The notes under the pieces are model-generated. The model was not told where the DNA came from and did no database searches. It saw nothing but the letters and a program-made list of their open reading frames with translations. From positions 1 to 12,061 of the forward strand of contig JAJYJR010000110.1 of the NCBI GenBank assembly GCA_021789355.1: 12,061 nucleotides of DNA, written 5' to 3'. Positions 1 through 5,537 of this stretch are shown one piece after another (the stretch's first letter is position 1; the number at the start of each line of letters is the position of its first letter). This DNA is from Chloroflexota bacterium. GTDB taxonomy: Bacteria > Chloroflexota > Limnocylindria > Limnocylindrales > CSP1-4. The position numbers and the translations under genes are program-made.

Positions 1-190
1 CGACGACCTGGCGGCGTTCGTCGACGAGCAGGACCTGCTGCGGAGACTCGCGGCCGAGTCGACCCTTCCCATCCTCGAGCTCGACGTGTCCGACGACGAC
101 GTGACGGGCGCATGCGACCGGGTCGCTGACTGGATGGCGTCAACGGGCGGGCTCTGGGCCCCCGCCGGGTGGGAGCAGCCGAGCGACTGA
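1..190 (+). CDS. C-terminal fragment of an unidentified protein (possibly P-loop kinase-like)
   Basis: This is the 3' end of a gene that begins left of the window. The reading frame starts at base 2 and is open for 62 codons to the TGA at 188-190. The peptide alternates acidic helices with a hydrophobic strand (LPILELDVSDDD) and ends in a helix with an aromatic tail (DRVADWMASTGGLW). GC is high at third codon positions, as in the confident genes nearby, so I take it as coding. The strand followed by an amphipathic C-terminal helix resembles the end of small P-loop nucleotide kinases or kinase-like proteins. No Walker motif lies in the visible part, so that family idea is only a guess. The gene converges on the alcohol dehydrogenase across 48 bp (191-238), where I see only the palindromic CGGCCG at 191 and 224 and no T-tract terminator. 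Confidence 0.6.
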   Translation, partial: DDLAAFVDEQDLLRRLAAESTLPILELDVSDDDVTGACDRVADWMASTGGLWAPAGWEQPSD

Positions 191-238
191 CGGCCGGGTC
201 GCGCTCGGGTGCGGGGCGCAGAGCGGCCGTGGGGGGCG

Positions 239-1399
239 TCAGAGCGACCGTTCGAGGATCTCGATCAGCTCGTCGGGAGCCAGCAGGATCGGGTTCGCCT
301 GCATGCTGCTGGCGCCGGCTGCGCGCGCGACTAGACGCGGGATGTCGGCGGGGGTGATGCCGTAGGCGGCCAGGCCCGGGACCCCCAGCGCGGCGACCAG
401 GTCGGCCATCCACGCGACCGCGTCCGACGCGGTGGCGTCGGCGCGACCGGTCACGATCCGGGCGACCTCGTCGTACCGCGAGAGCGCCTCGGCCTCCGGC
501 GCGCGCTGCCGGAGCGCCCTCACGTTGACGTCGACGACGGCCGGCAGCAGGCGGCCGCAGACCGCGCCGTGGGGCGCCTGGAAGGCACCCCCGATCGGGG
601 CGGCGAACCCATGGGCGGCCCCGAGGCCCGCGTTCGACAGGGCAAGACCGCCGAACAGCGCGGCGAGCGACATGTCGTCACGGGCCGGTCGCACGTCGCC
701 GGGCCCGCCCTCGTACGCGCGGAGCAGCGAGCGGGCGGCCCGGCCCATCCCCTCCCGGCAGATCGCGTCCGTGATCGGGGTCGCCCGCGACGAGGTGAAC
801 GGCTCGACCAGCTGGGTCAGCGCGTCGAGCCCCGAGCTGGCCGTGACCGCGGGCGGGAGCGAGTCCGTCAGCCCCGGATCGACCAGCGCCACGCGGGCCA
901 GCATCAGCGGGCTGCGCAGGCTGACCTTCAGGTGATGCTCCGGCGACGCCAGGACGGCGTTGCGCGTCACCTCGCTGCCCGTGCCGGCGGTGGTGGGAAT
1001 CGCGATCCACGGGAGGGCCGGGTGGCCGAGCGGACGTCCAGCTCCGATCACCTCGAGGTGATCGAACAGGTCGCCGCCCTCCCCCAGCATGGCCGCGATG
1101 GCCTTCGCCGTGTCGATTGCGCTCCCGCCGCCGTAGCCCACGACCAGGTCGCATCCGGCCTCCCGGGCGCGTTCGATCCCGTCGCGGACCCGGTCGACCG
1201 TCGGCTCGCCGGCGACCGCCAGTTCGCCGTGCGCCACGCCCGCGGAATCGAGCGCCCGGACCAGGCCGGCGGCCCGTGCGGGGGACGCGCCCGTGACCAC
1301 GAGCGCCCGCCGGCCGAGGTCCGCGGCGATGCCGCCGACCCGGTCGAACATGCCGCGCCCCCAGAGGATCCGGGTCGCGGTCGTGAACTCGAACTGCAC
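239..1399 (-). CDS. Iron-containing alcohol dehydrogenase family protein (group III Fe-ADH)
   Basis: This is a 386-residue NAD(P)-dependent dehydrogenase of the Fe-ADH/dehydroquinate-synthase-like fold, probably oxidising an alcohol or reducing an aldehyde or related carbonyl in the cytoplasm. Numbering is from the GTG at 1399. The N-terminal Rossmann-like domain carries GGGSAIDTAK (from about residue 90) and TTAGTGSE (136-143). The helical metal domain carries GLDALTQ with D192, then H263 (AAHGFA) and H277 (APHG). Family enzymes normally bind metal through Asp-His-His-His; here the second ligand is Q196. An ATG at 1450 would add 17 residues, but I prefer the GTG. Homology begins with VQFEF, and TACCCT lies 7 nt upstream with no Shine-Dalgarno sequence, which fits a leaderless transcript. 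The substrate cannot be predicted: lactaldehyde-, butanol- and maleylacetate-type enzymes share these motifs. The gene is divergent from the GH25-like gene. Confidence 0.9.
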   Translation of the reverse strand: MQFEFTTATRILWGRGMFDRVGGIAADLGRRALVVTGASPARAAGLVRALDSAGVAHGELAVAGEPTVDRVRDGIERAREAGCDLVVGYGGGSAIDTAKAIAAMLGEGGDLFDHLEVIGAGRPLGHPALPWIAIPTTAGTGSEVTRNAVLASPEHHLKVSLRSPLMLARVALVDPGLTDSLPPAVTASSGLDALTQLVEPFTSSRATPITDAICREGMGRAARSLLRAYEGGPGDVRPARDDMSLAALFGGLALSNAGLGAAHGFAAPIGGAFQAPHGAVCGRLLPAVVDVNVRALRQRAPEAEALSRYDEVARIVTGRADATASDAVAWMADLVAALGVPGLAAYGITPADIPRLVARAAGASSMQANPILLAPDELIEILERSL

Positions 1400-1406
1400 G
1401 GACGTG

Positions 1407-1412
1407 AGGGTA
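1407..1412 (-). promoter_or_regulatory. Putative -10 box of the Fe-ADH gene (leaderless)
   Basis: Read on the minus strand, TACCCT fits the TANNNT -10 pattern and ends 7 nt before the GTG at 1399. A start site would then fall at or next to the start codon, in line with the missing Shine-Dalgarno sequence. I see no convincing -35 element. Confidence 0.4.
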
Positions 1413-1502
1413 GCGCGACAGACGCCCGGCGCGAACCTGGTCTCTACCATGGGTGCGAGACACGGGGTCCGGTGCCCGGGCGCGCTCGGGCGGTGCCGGC
1501 GT

Positions 1503-1508
1503 TATGCT
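1503..1508 (+). promoter_or_regulatory. Putative -10 box (TATGCT) for the GH25-like gene
   Basis: TATGCT stands out in a region with almost no A/T runs and lies about 75 nt upstream of the ATG at 1584. The same hexamer precedes the LuxR-type gene at the other end of the window. Immediately downstream, ACGTG-GCA-CACGT (1516-1528) forms a small dyad near the expected start site, which could be an operator. No good -35 box is visible. Confidence 0.35.
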
Positions 1509-1583
1509 CCCGCGCACGTGGCACACGTCGAGGGCGCCGGAGTGGCGAGGTCTTCGGCAGCGGCGGATGGAGGAGCGTGCGCG

Positions 1584-2405
1584 ATGCGAGCGATGGCGAT
1601 GCGGTGGGCGAGGACTGGCCTGGGTGGTGCCCTGCTGCTGTCCGTGGCGCTGGCGGTGGCGCCGGCGGCACTCGCGGCCCCCCTGACGTCGAGTCCATAC
1701 GCGTCCACGTCGATCGGCGCCGACCTCTCCTGGCCGAACTGCAGCCAGAGCGCGAGCTGGCCGGCCGGCGTCGAGTTCGGCATCGTGGGCGTGACCGGGG
1801 GGCGCGCGTTCACGAGCAACTCGTGCTTTGGCGCCGAGTGGTCGTGGGCAACGAGCCAGCCGAGCTCGGCCGGCTCCGGACCGGCCAGCATCTACATGAA
1901 CCTGAACGCACCGGTGGGCTCGACCGCCTCGTACGCGAAGCAGGGCCCGCTCACCTGCGGCAAGCACGACGCGCTCTGCACCGCCTACGACTACGGCTGG
2001 GTAGCCGCGAAGTGGGCGTACTCGCAGGCTGGGTCAGCGGTATCGTCGGCCGCGGCCTGGTGGCTCGACGTCGAGACCGGCAACAGCTGGTCGAGATCGA
2101 CGGCGGCCAACGACCAGGTGATCCAGGGCGCGATCGACTACCTCGGTGCAGGCGGCGAGGGGGGCTCGGGCCTCGGTCTCACCGTGGGCGTCTACAGCAC
2201 CAACGCCATGTGGAACAAGATCGCCGGCAGCACGTGGAAGCCAACCAACGGCACCTACCCCGTGCCCACCTGGTACGCCACGGCCGTGAGTTCGAGCACG
2301 TCGGCGGAGAGCTACTGCACCTCGAGCTACGCGTTCACCGGCGGTCCCGTCTGGCTTGTCCAGTACCTCCCGGGCACGGGCTTCGACGCCGACTACGCCT
2401 GCTGA
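1584..2405 (+). CDS. Secreted glycoside-hydrolase-25-like (lysozyme-fold) protein
   Basis: This is a 273-residue exported protein with a GH25-like TIM-barrel layout, perhaps a cell-wall hydrolase. The N-terminus is a classic Sec signal: R7/R10, a hydrophobic core at 13-28, and a likely cleavage after the Ala run near residue 32. Barrel landmarks are GADLSWPNC (D47), FGIVGVTGG (65-73), an aromatic-rich segment with YDYGWVAAKWAY, WWLDVE (D162 and E164, the DxE pair expected for GH25 catalysis), GLTVGVYST (198-206), WLVQY and a C-terminal FDADYAC. Seven cysteines (53, 81, 125, 132, 245 and 273, plus none in the signal) should be read as six; they could form three disulfides, as expected outside the cell. 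The ATG at 1584 is chosen because GGAGGAG (1569-1575) sits 8 nt upstream and the signal peptide begins there; the frame is open further upstream but looks non-coding. Whether it cleaves peptidoglycan is unproven. Confidence 0.8.
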   Translation: MRAMAMRWARTGLGGALLLSVALAVAPAALAAPLTSSPYASTSIGADLSWPNCSQSASWPAGVEFGIVGVTGGRAFTSNSCFGAEWSWATSQPSSAGSGPASIYMNLNAPVGSTASYAKQGPLTCGKHDALCTAYDYGWVAAKWAYSQAGSAVSSAAAWWLDVETGNSWSRSTAANDQVIQGAIDYLGAGGEGGSGLGLTVGVYSTNAMWNKIAGSTWKPTNGTYPVPTWYATAVSSSTSAESYCTSSYAFTGGPVWLVQYLPGTGFDADYAC

Positions 2406-2464
2406 ACGGGTCGGTCCCAGGGCGGGTCTTCACGGCCCACGCAGACCGGCCACGTGACGCGAGC

Positions 2465-2481
2465 AGGAGGGACCCACCACG
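2465..2481 (+). other. Strong Shine-Dalgarno sequence followed by an in-frame ACG
   Basis: AGGAGGGA (2465-2472) is the best Shine-Dalgarno match in this intergenic stretch. Six bases later, at 2479, lies ACG, in frame with the reductase gene that I start at the GTG at 2566. No ATG, GTG or TTG is suitably spaced from it. Either a rare ACG start adds 29 residues, or an ancestral ATG has been lost, or the match is fortuitous. Confidence 0.3.
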
Positions 2482-2565
2482 GCCGATACTCGACCCGCGA
2501 GGCCCGCCGCGAGCGACGCCCGGCGCGAGAGCCCTGTTCCCGCACCGGGCCCGGAGCCCACGGCC

Positions 2566-3474
2566 GTGCCCCTGGAGGTGCTGCTGGAAGCGCCGGCGGC
2601 GAGCACGAGGTCAACCAGGGCGAGTGCGGAGGCGACCCTGCCCTCCGGCCGATTCCGCGGCGGGACACCTCCGGCCGACCTCGCCCGGCGCTACGGCGGA
2701 CCGCTGTCGGTTCCTCTTCGGCCCGGGCGTCCCACCGTCATCGCCAACTTCGTGGAGAGCCTGGACGGGATCGTGGCGCTGGGGACGGGCCCTCGCGGGG
2801 GAGGTTCCGAGATCAGCGGCGCTTCCGAACCCGACCGCTTCGTGATGGCGCTGCTTCGCACGCTCGCGGACGTCGTGGTCGTCGGCGCCGGAACGTTCCG
2901 CGCCGCGCCCGGACACGAGTGGACTCCTCGCGGCGTCGCGCCACGGTGGGCGGCTGACTGCGCCGCCTGGCGCGCAGAGCTGCTCCTGCCACCGCAGCCG
3001 GCGATCATGGTGATCTCGGCGAGCGGAGACGTGCCGCCGGACCATCCCGGCCTCTCGCGCGACGACGTCCGCGCGACCATCGCGACGACAGCTGATGGCG
3101 CACGGCGCCTGGCCGACCGGGGGGTGCCTGGACGGGCCCGCGTCGAGGTCGTCTCGGATGGACCGACGATCGAACCGCGCGCCCTGCTGGGGCTCCTCTC
3201 GAGGCTCGACACGCGCCTGGCGCTCTGCGAGGGCGGGCCCCACCTCCTGTCGGACCTGCTCGCCTCCGACGTGGTCGACGAGCTGTTCGTGACGATCGCT
3301 CCGCAGCTGCTCGGACGGGGGGCCGGCACGGCGGTGCGTCTCGGGCTGGCCGAGGGCCGCGCCTGGGATCCACGGGAGGCGCCGTGGGGGACCCTGCGCT
3401 CGGTCCGGCGAGCGGGCTCGCACCTGTTCCTGCGGTACGAGTTCGGGGGGTCGCGAGGCCGGTTGCGGGCCTGA
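2566..3474 (+). CDS. RibD C-terminal / dihydrofolate-reductase-like NADPH reductase
   Basis: This is a 302-residue cytoplasmic reductase of the RibD_C (bifunctional deaminase-reductase C-terminal) superfamily. Landmarks are ANFVESLDGIVAL (60-72), a Gly/Ser loop with SEISG (81-85), DRFVMALLRTLADVVVVGAGTFR (90-112, helix then strand lining the NADPH site), CEGGPHLLSDLL (221-232) and VDELFVTIAPQLLGR (237-251). The last two are the usual C-terminal signature. No cytidine-deaminase zinc motif is present, so this is a stand-alone reductase and not a full RibD. Such proteins are often of unknown substrate, and a role in riboflavin synthesis is not implied by the neighbours. The GTG at 2566 gives an N-terminus (PLEVLLEA) that looks like the conserved start of the family, but its Shine-Dalgarno is weak; a much better one precedes an ACG 87 nt upstream. 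Confidence 0.85.
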   Translation: MPLEVLLEAPAASTRSTRASAEATLPSGRFRGGTPPADLARRYGGPLSVPLRPGRPTVIANFVESLDGIVALGTGPRGGGSEISGASEPDRFVMALLRTLADVVVVGAGTFRAAPGHEWTPRGVAPRWAADCAAWRAELLLPPQPAIMVISASGDVPPDHPGLSRDDVRATIATTADGARRLADRGVPGRARVEVVSDGPTIEPRALLGLLSRLDTRLALCEGGPHLLSDLLASDVVDELFVTIAPQLLGRGAGTAVRLGLAEGRAWDPREAPWGTLRSVRRAGSHLFLRYEFGGSRGRLRA

Positions 3475-3509
3475 AGCCGGCGGCCGCGCGTGGGGGCTTG
3501 GAGTCCGGT

Positions 3510-3530
3510 CCCATGGCGTGCAGCCGTGGG
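3510..3530 (+). other. Hairpin after the reductase gene (possible U-less terminator)
   Basis: CCCATGGC and GCCGTGGG form an 8-bp stem with one G-T wobble around the 5-base loop GTGCA, 35 nt after the reductase stop. No T-tract follows, so it may end or protect the upstream transcript, or may simply be chance pairing in GC-rich DNA. Confidence 0.3.
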
Positions 3531-3580
3531 CCAGTGTCGGTCGCCGCCCGGCTCAGGTTGGCTATCGCGGCGTTCCGCAG

Positions 3581-3600
3581 GCCCCATCCTGAAGAGGGGC
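3581..3600. promoter_or_regulatory. GCCCC/GGGGC inverted repeat abutting a -35 box
   Basis: GCCCC (3581-3585) and GGGGC (3596-3600) flank a 10-base spacer and end exactly where the -35 element of the zinc-ribbon promoter begins. The position suits a regulator binding site or the tail hairpin of upstream transcripts. It is short, so chance is possible. Confidence 0.25.
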
Positions 3601-3628
3601 TGGACGCGGGCGGATGCACTGTTATGAT
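3601..3628 (+). promoter_or_regulatory. Extended -10 promoter of the zinc-ribbon gene
   Basis: TGGACG (3601-3606, 4 of 6 to TTGACA) is separated by 16 bp from TATGAT (3623-3628, 5 of 6 to TATAAT). TG at 3620-3621 one base upstream makes an extended -10. It is the most consensus-like vegetative promoter in the window and predicts a start near 3635 and a leader of about 105 nt. Confidence 0.65.
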
Positions 3629-3637
3629 ACGAGTAAC

Positions 3638-3740
3638 GTCCGCGAGGCGGACTCAAGATAAGCCCCGTTCGGCAACACGACACTCCTCTCTCGGTTCTCG
3701 CGAGACGGTCGCGGGGGCCGGACGAGAAGGAGTGTTTTCG
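3638..3740 (+). promoter_or_regulatory. Structured 5' leader that can sequester the Shine-Dalgarno sequence
   Basis: The leader begins with a perfect hairpin, GTCCGC-GAG-GCGGAC (3638-3652). Further on, ACACTCCT (3680-3687) is the exact reverse complement of AGGAGTGT (3728-3735), which holds the Shine-Dalgarno of the zinc-ribbon gene. Three more pairs (3688-3690 with 3724-3726) extend the helix past one bulged A. The loop contains the palindrome TCTCGCGAGA (3696-3705). The fold would hide the ribosome site, as in thermosensor or protein-controlled leaders. I do not recognise a known riboswitch class, and the fold is read by eye. Confidence 0.4.
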
Positions 3741-4124
3741 TTGTACCAGGACAAGATTCTCACGTGCGCCGACTGTGGGCAACAGTTCGCGTTCTCGACG
3801 AGCGAGCAGCAGTTCTACGCTGATCGCCAGTTCAGCGAGCCGCGGCGCTGCCCGTCGTGCCGCGCCAGCCGCAAGGCCAGCCGCGGCGGCGGGTCCTACA
3901 GTGGCGGTGGTGGTGGTGGCTCCTACAGCGCCGGCGGTTACACCGGCGGGTCGATCGGCTCGTACGGTGGCGGGTCGGGCTACTCGAACGGTGGGTCCCG
4001 CGCTCCGCGCGAGATGTTCACCGCGACGTGCTCGAGCTGCGGCCGCGAGGCGAAGGTTCCCTTCCGTCCCACGTCCGGCAAGCCCGTCTACTGCAACGAC
4101 TGCTTCGCGAGCCGGCGAGGCTAG
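3741..4124 (+). CDS. Small double zinc-ribbon protein with Gly/Ser/Tyr-rich linker (CxxC-x17-CxxC)
   Basis: This 127-residue protein carries two treble-clef/zinc-ribbon-like modules. The first is C9-x2-C12-x24-C37-x2-C40, resembling the 'probable zinc-ribbon' (zf-trcl) family. The second is C97-x2-C100-x17-C118-x2-C121, the CxxC-x17-CxxC domain. They are joined by a low-complexity linker at 49-86, almost entirely Gly, Ser and Tyr, preceded by a basic patch (RASRKASR). Each module should bind one Zn2+. Nucleic-acid binding is a reasonable inference from the basic flanks and linker, but no function is established. The TTG at 3741 is chosen because GAAGGAG (3726-3732) lies 8 nt upstream and the family typically begins (M)-aromatic-QDK just before the first CxxC; a GTG at 3732 would overlap the Shine-Dalgarno. 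The gene is monocistronic, with its own promoter, leader and terminator, which suggests high or regulated expression. Confidence 0.85.
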   Translation: MYQDKILTCADCGQQFAFSTSEQQFYADRQFSEPRRCPSCRASRKASRGGGSYSGGGGGGSYSAGGYTGGSIGSYGGGSGYSNGGSRAPREMFTATCSSCGREAKVPFRPTSGKPVYCNDCFASRRG

Positions 4125-4135
4125 TCGAAGCGGCA

Positions 4136-4165
4136 GGGCGGACGGTCGAATCTGACGGTCCGCCC
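4136..4165 (+). other. Strong hairpin between the zinc-ribbon stop and its terminator
   Basis: GGGCGGAC (4136-4143) pairs with GTCCGCCC (4158-4165). Inside, GTC (4145-4147) pairs with GAC (4154-4156) across a G-G mismatch, leaving the six-base loop GAATCT. No T-tract follows. It starts 11 nt after the stop codon and 30 nt before the real terminator, so it may protect the mRNA 3' end or be an older terminator. Confidence 0.5.
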
Positions 4166-4195
4166 GCAGCCCGCGCCTCATCCGCGCGTGGCAAG

Positions 4196-4229
4196 AGGCC
4201 CGGCGAGCGATCGCCGGGCCTTTCGTTCT
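4196..4229 (+). terminator. Intrinsic terminator of the zinc-ribbon gene
   Basis: AGGCCCGGCGA (4196-4206) and TCGCCGGGCCT (4211-4221) form a perfect 11-bp stem with a GCGA tetraloop, followed by TTTCGTTCT. This is the clearest Rho-independent terminator in the window. It lies upstream of the next gene's ATG and argues against the longer upstream start available in that frame. Confidence 0.85.
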
Positions 4230-4235
4230 CCTGAT

Positions 4236-4256
4236 CGTGCCACGCAAGATGGCACG
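4236..4256. promoter_or_regulatory. CGTGCCA-N7-TGGCACG inverted repeat, candidate operator
   Basis: A perfect 7-bp dyad with a 7-bp spacer (21 bp overall) sits between the terminator and the nuclease-like gene, ending 21 nt before its ATG. Size and symmetry suit a dimeric regulator. The promoter must lie in this short gap, so a bound protein would block it. It could alternatively be an RNA hairpin. Confidence 0.45.
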
Positions 4257-4277
4257 CGGACGTGCGAGGATGGCGAC

Positions 4278-5531
4278 ATGCAGACCGCCGTCAGCCTCAC
4301 CGCCGATCGCCTCGTCGTCGAGCACCTCGAGCTGGGCGACCCGGACCTGGTCAGGTTCGTCTCGGAGCGGCCCGATGAGGATCGCCCGGAGCTCATCGAG
4401 CGCGCGCTGCGCATCGGCCTGCTCGCCGTGCGCGACGCCGGGCTGACCGTGAACGTCGACGTGATCGAGAAGGAGTTCGGGCGGCTCGTGGCGCAGGTCG
4501 ACGAGCGCAACGAGCGGGCCGGCCAGGCCCTGGCTCAGGCGCTCCGCGACACGTTTTCGGAGGACGGCGGGAAGCTGCCCCGGACGCTCGAGCGCTTCCT
4601 GGGCGACCAGGGCGCGCTCCGGAAGCTCGTGGCGGACCTGTTCGACGAGAGCCGCCGGGACTCCGCGATCGGACGCCTGAACGACCTGCTCGGCCGGTAC
4701 TTCGACGGGGATGGCAGTCGGCTCGCGCAGCTGCTCGACCCCACCCGCATGGGGTCGCCGCTCTACCAGTTCCGCAGCGAGATCTCGAAGGGGTTCGAGG
4801 ACCTGGCGGGGCGCATCCAGGCGCTCGAGAAGGTCACGGACGCCCGCGCATCGGAGCGCGCGAAATCCGCGGCCAAGGGCATCGACTTCGAGGACGTGCT
4901 CGAGCGGCTGCTGGGGGAGATCTCGGGCGGGTTGGGGGACGCCGTGGAGCGGACGGGGACACTGCCGGGCGAGACGATCAAGGCCAAGAAGGGCGACTTC
5001 GTGCTCACGGTGGACCCCAGCCGCACGCGCGGCGCGGACCTGCGAGTGGTGATCGAGTCGAAGGACCGGGCGATGAGCACGCGGCAGGTCATCGAGGAGC
5101 TCGCGGCGGCCCGGCAGAACCGCTCGGCGCAGGCGGCCGTGATCGTCTTCACCCCCCTGCACGCGCCCGCGAACGTGGATCCGCTCGCGATCGTGGGGCG
5201 CGACGTCTGGTGCGTGCTCGACCCCGCGGCCCCGGACCGGCTCCCCCTGGAATGCGCGGTGCGGCTCGCCCGGATCTTCGCGCTCGACGCTCTGCGCGAC
5301 CGACCGGTGGAGGTCGACGTGGCGGCGGTGGATCACGCGCTCGACGGGATCCGGACGCAGCTCTCGGCGATCCAGGGCATGAAGTCGAGCCTCACGTCGA
5401 TCACCAGCGCAACCGGGAAGGTCTCGGCGGACCTGGACGTCCTGCGCATGGGGATCCTGCGCAGCGTGACGCAGATCGAGGAGGAACTGAAGGCGGCCAC
5501 GGGCGATCGCGGCCAGCGCGCCACTGCGTAG
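4278..5531 (+). CDS. Helical protein with a C-terminal PD-(D/E)xK nuclease-like domain
   Basis: This is a 417-residue soluble protein that I do not recognise as a named family. Residues 1-60 form a small alpha/beta start (TADRLVVEHLELGDPDLVRFVSE). Residues 61-195 are charged helices with coiled-coil character. Residues 200-312 look like a PD-(D/E)xK core: GIDFEDVLERLL (E205 on the first helix), KKGDFVLTVD (D240), VVIESKD (E260-x-K262), then a helix with AARQNRSAQAAVIVF, where the order E...D...ExK...Q/N-R-A is typical. DUF2130 proteins have a similar coiled-coil-then-ExK layout. Residues 345-410 are again helical. No signal peptide or membrane segment is seen. The ATG at 4278 follows GAGGA by 7 nt, and the upstream terminator excludes the in-frame start at 4188. 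Nuclease activity is an inference from motif order; a DNA-repair, restriction or structural role are all possible. Confidence 0.75.
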   Translation: MQTAVSLTADRLVVEHLELGDPDLVRFVSERPDEDRPELIERALRIGLLAVRDAGLTVNVDVIEKEFGRLVAQVDERNERAGQALAQALRDTFSEDGGKLPRTLERFLGDQGALRKLVADLFDESRRDSAIGRLNDLLGRYFDGDGSRLAQLLDPTRMGSPLYQFRSEISKGFEDLAGRIQALEKVTDARASERAKSAAKGIDFEDVLERLLGEISGGLGDAVERTGTLPGETIKAKKGDFVLTVDPSRTRGADLRVVIESKDRAMSTRQVIEELAAARQNRSAQAAVIVFTPLHAPANVDPLAIVGRDVWCVLDPAAPDRLPLECAVRLARIFALDALRDRPVEVDVAAVDHALDGIRTQLSAIQGMKSSLTSITSATGKVSADLDVLRMGILRSVTQIEEELKAATGDRGQRATA

Positions 5532-5537
5532 CCGGCG

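Noticed and set aside
569..2845. 758-codon plus-strand open frame over the Fe-ADH and GH25-like genes
   Set aside because: It runs antisense to one real gene and out of frame with two others; composition is low-complexity Arg/Gly.
3384..3740. Upstream extension of the zinc-ribbon frame
   Set aside because: It overlaps the reductase gene and runs through a good promoter; the family N-terminus and Shine-Dalgarno place the start at the TTG at 3741.
4188..4277. Upstream start of the nuclease-like gene
   Set aside because: The extra 30 codons pass through a perfect terminator hairpin and the dyad, so they are not expected to be translated.
2691..5336. 881-codon minus-strand open frame across the reductase, zinc-ribbon and nuclease-like genes
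   Set aside because: It crosses a promoter, a structured leader and an intrinsic terminator on the other strand and shows no recognisable domain.
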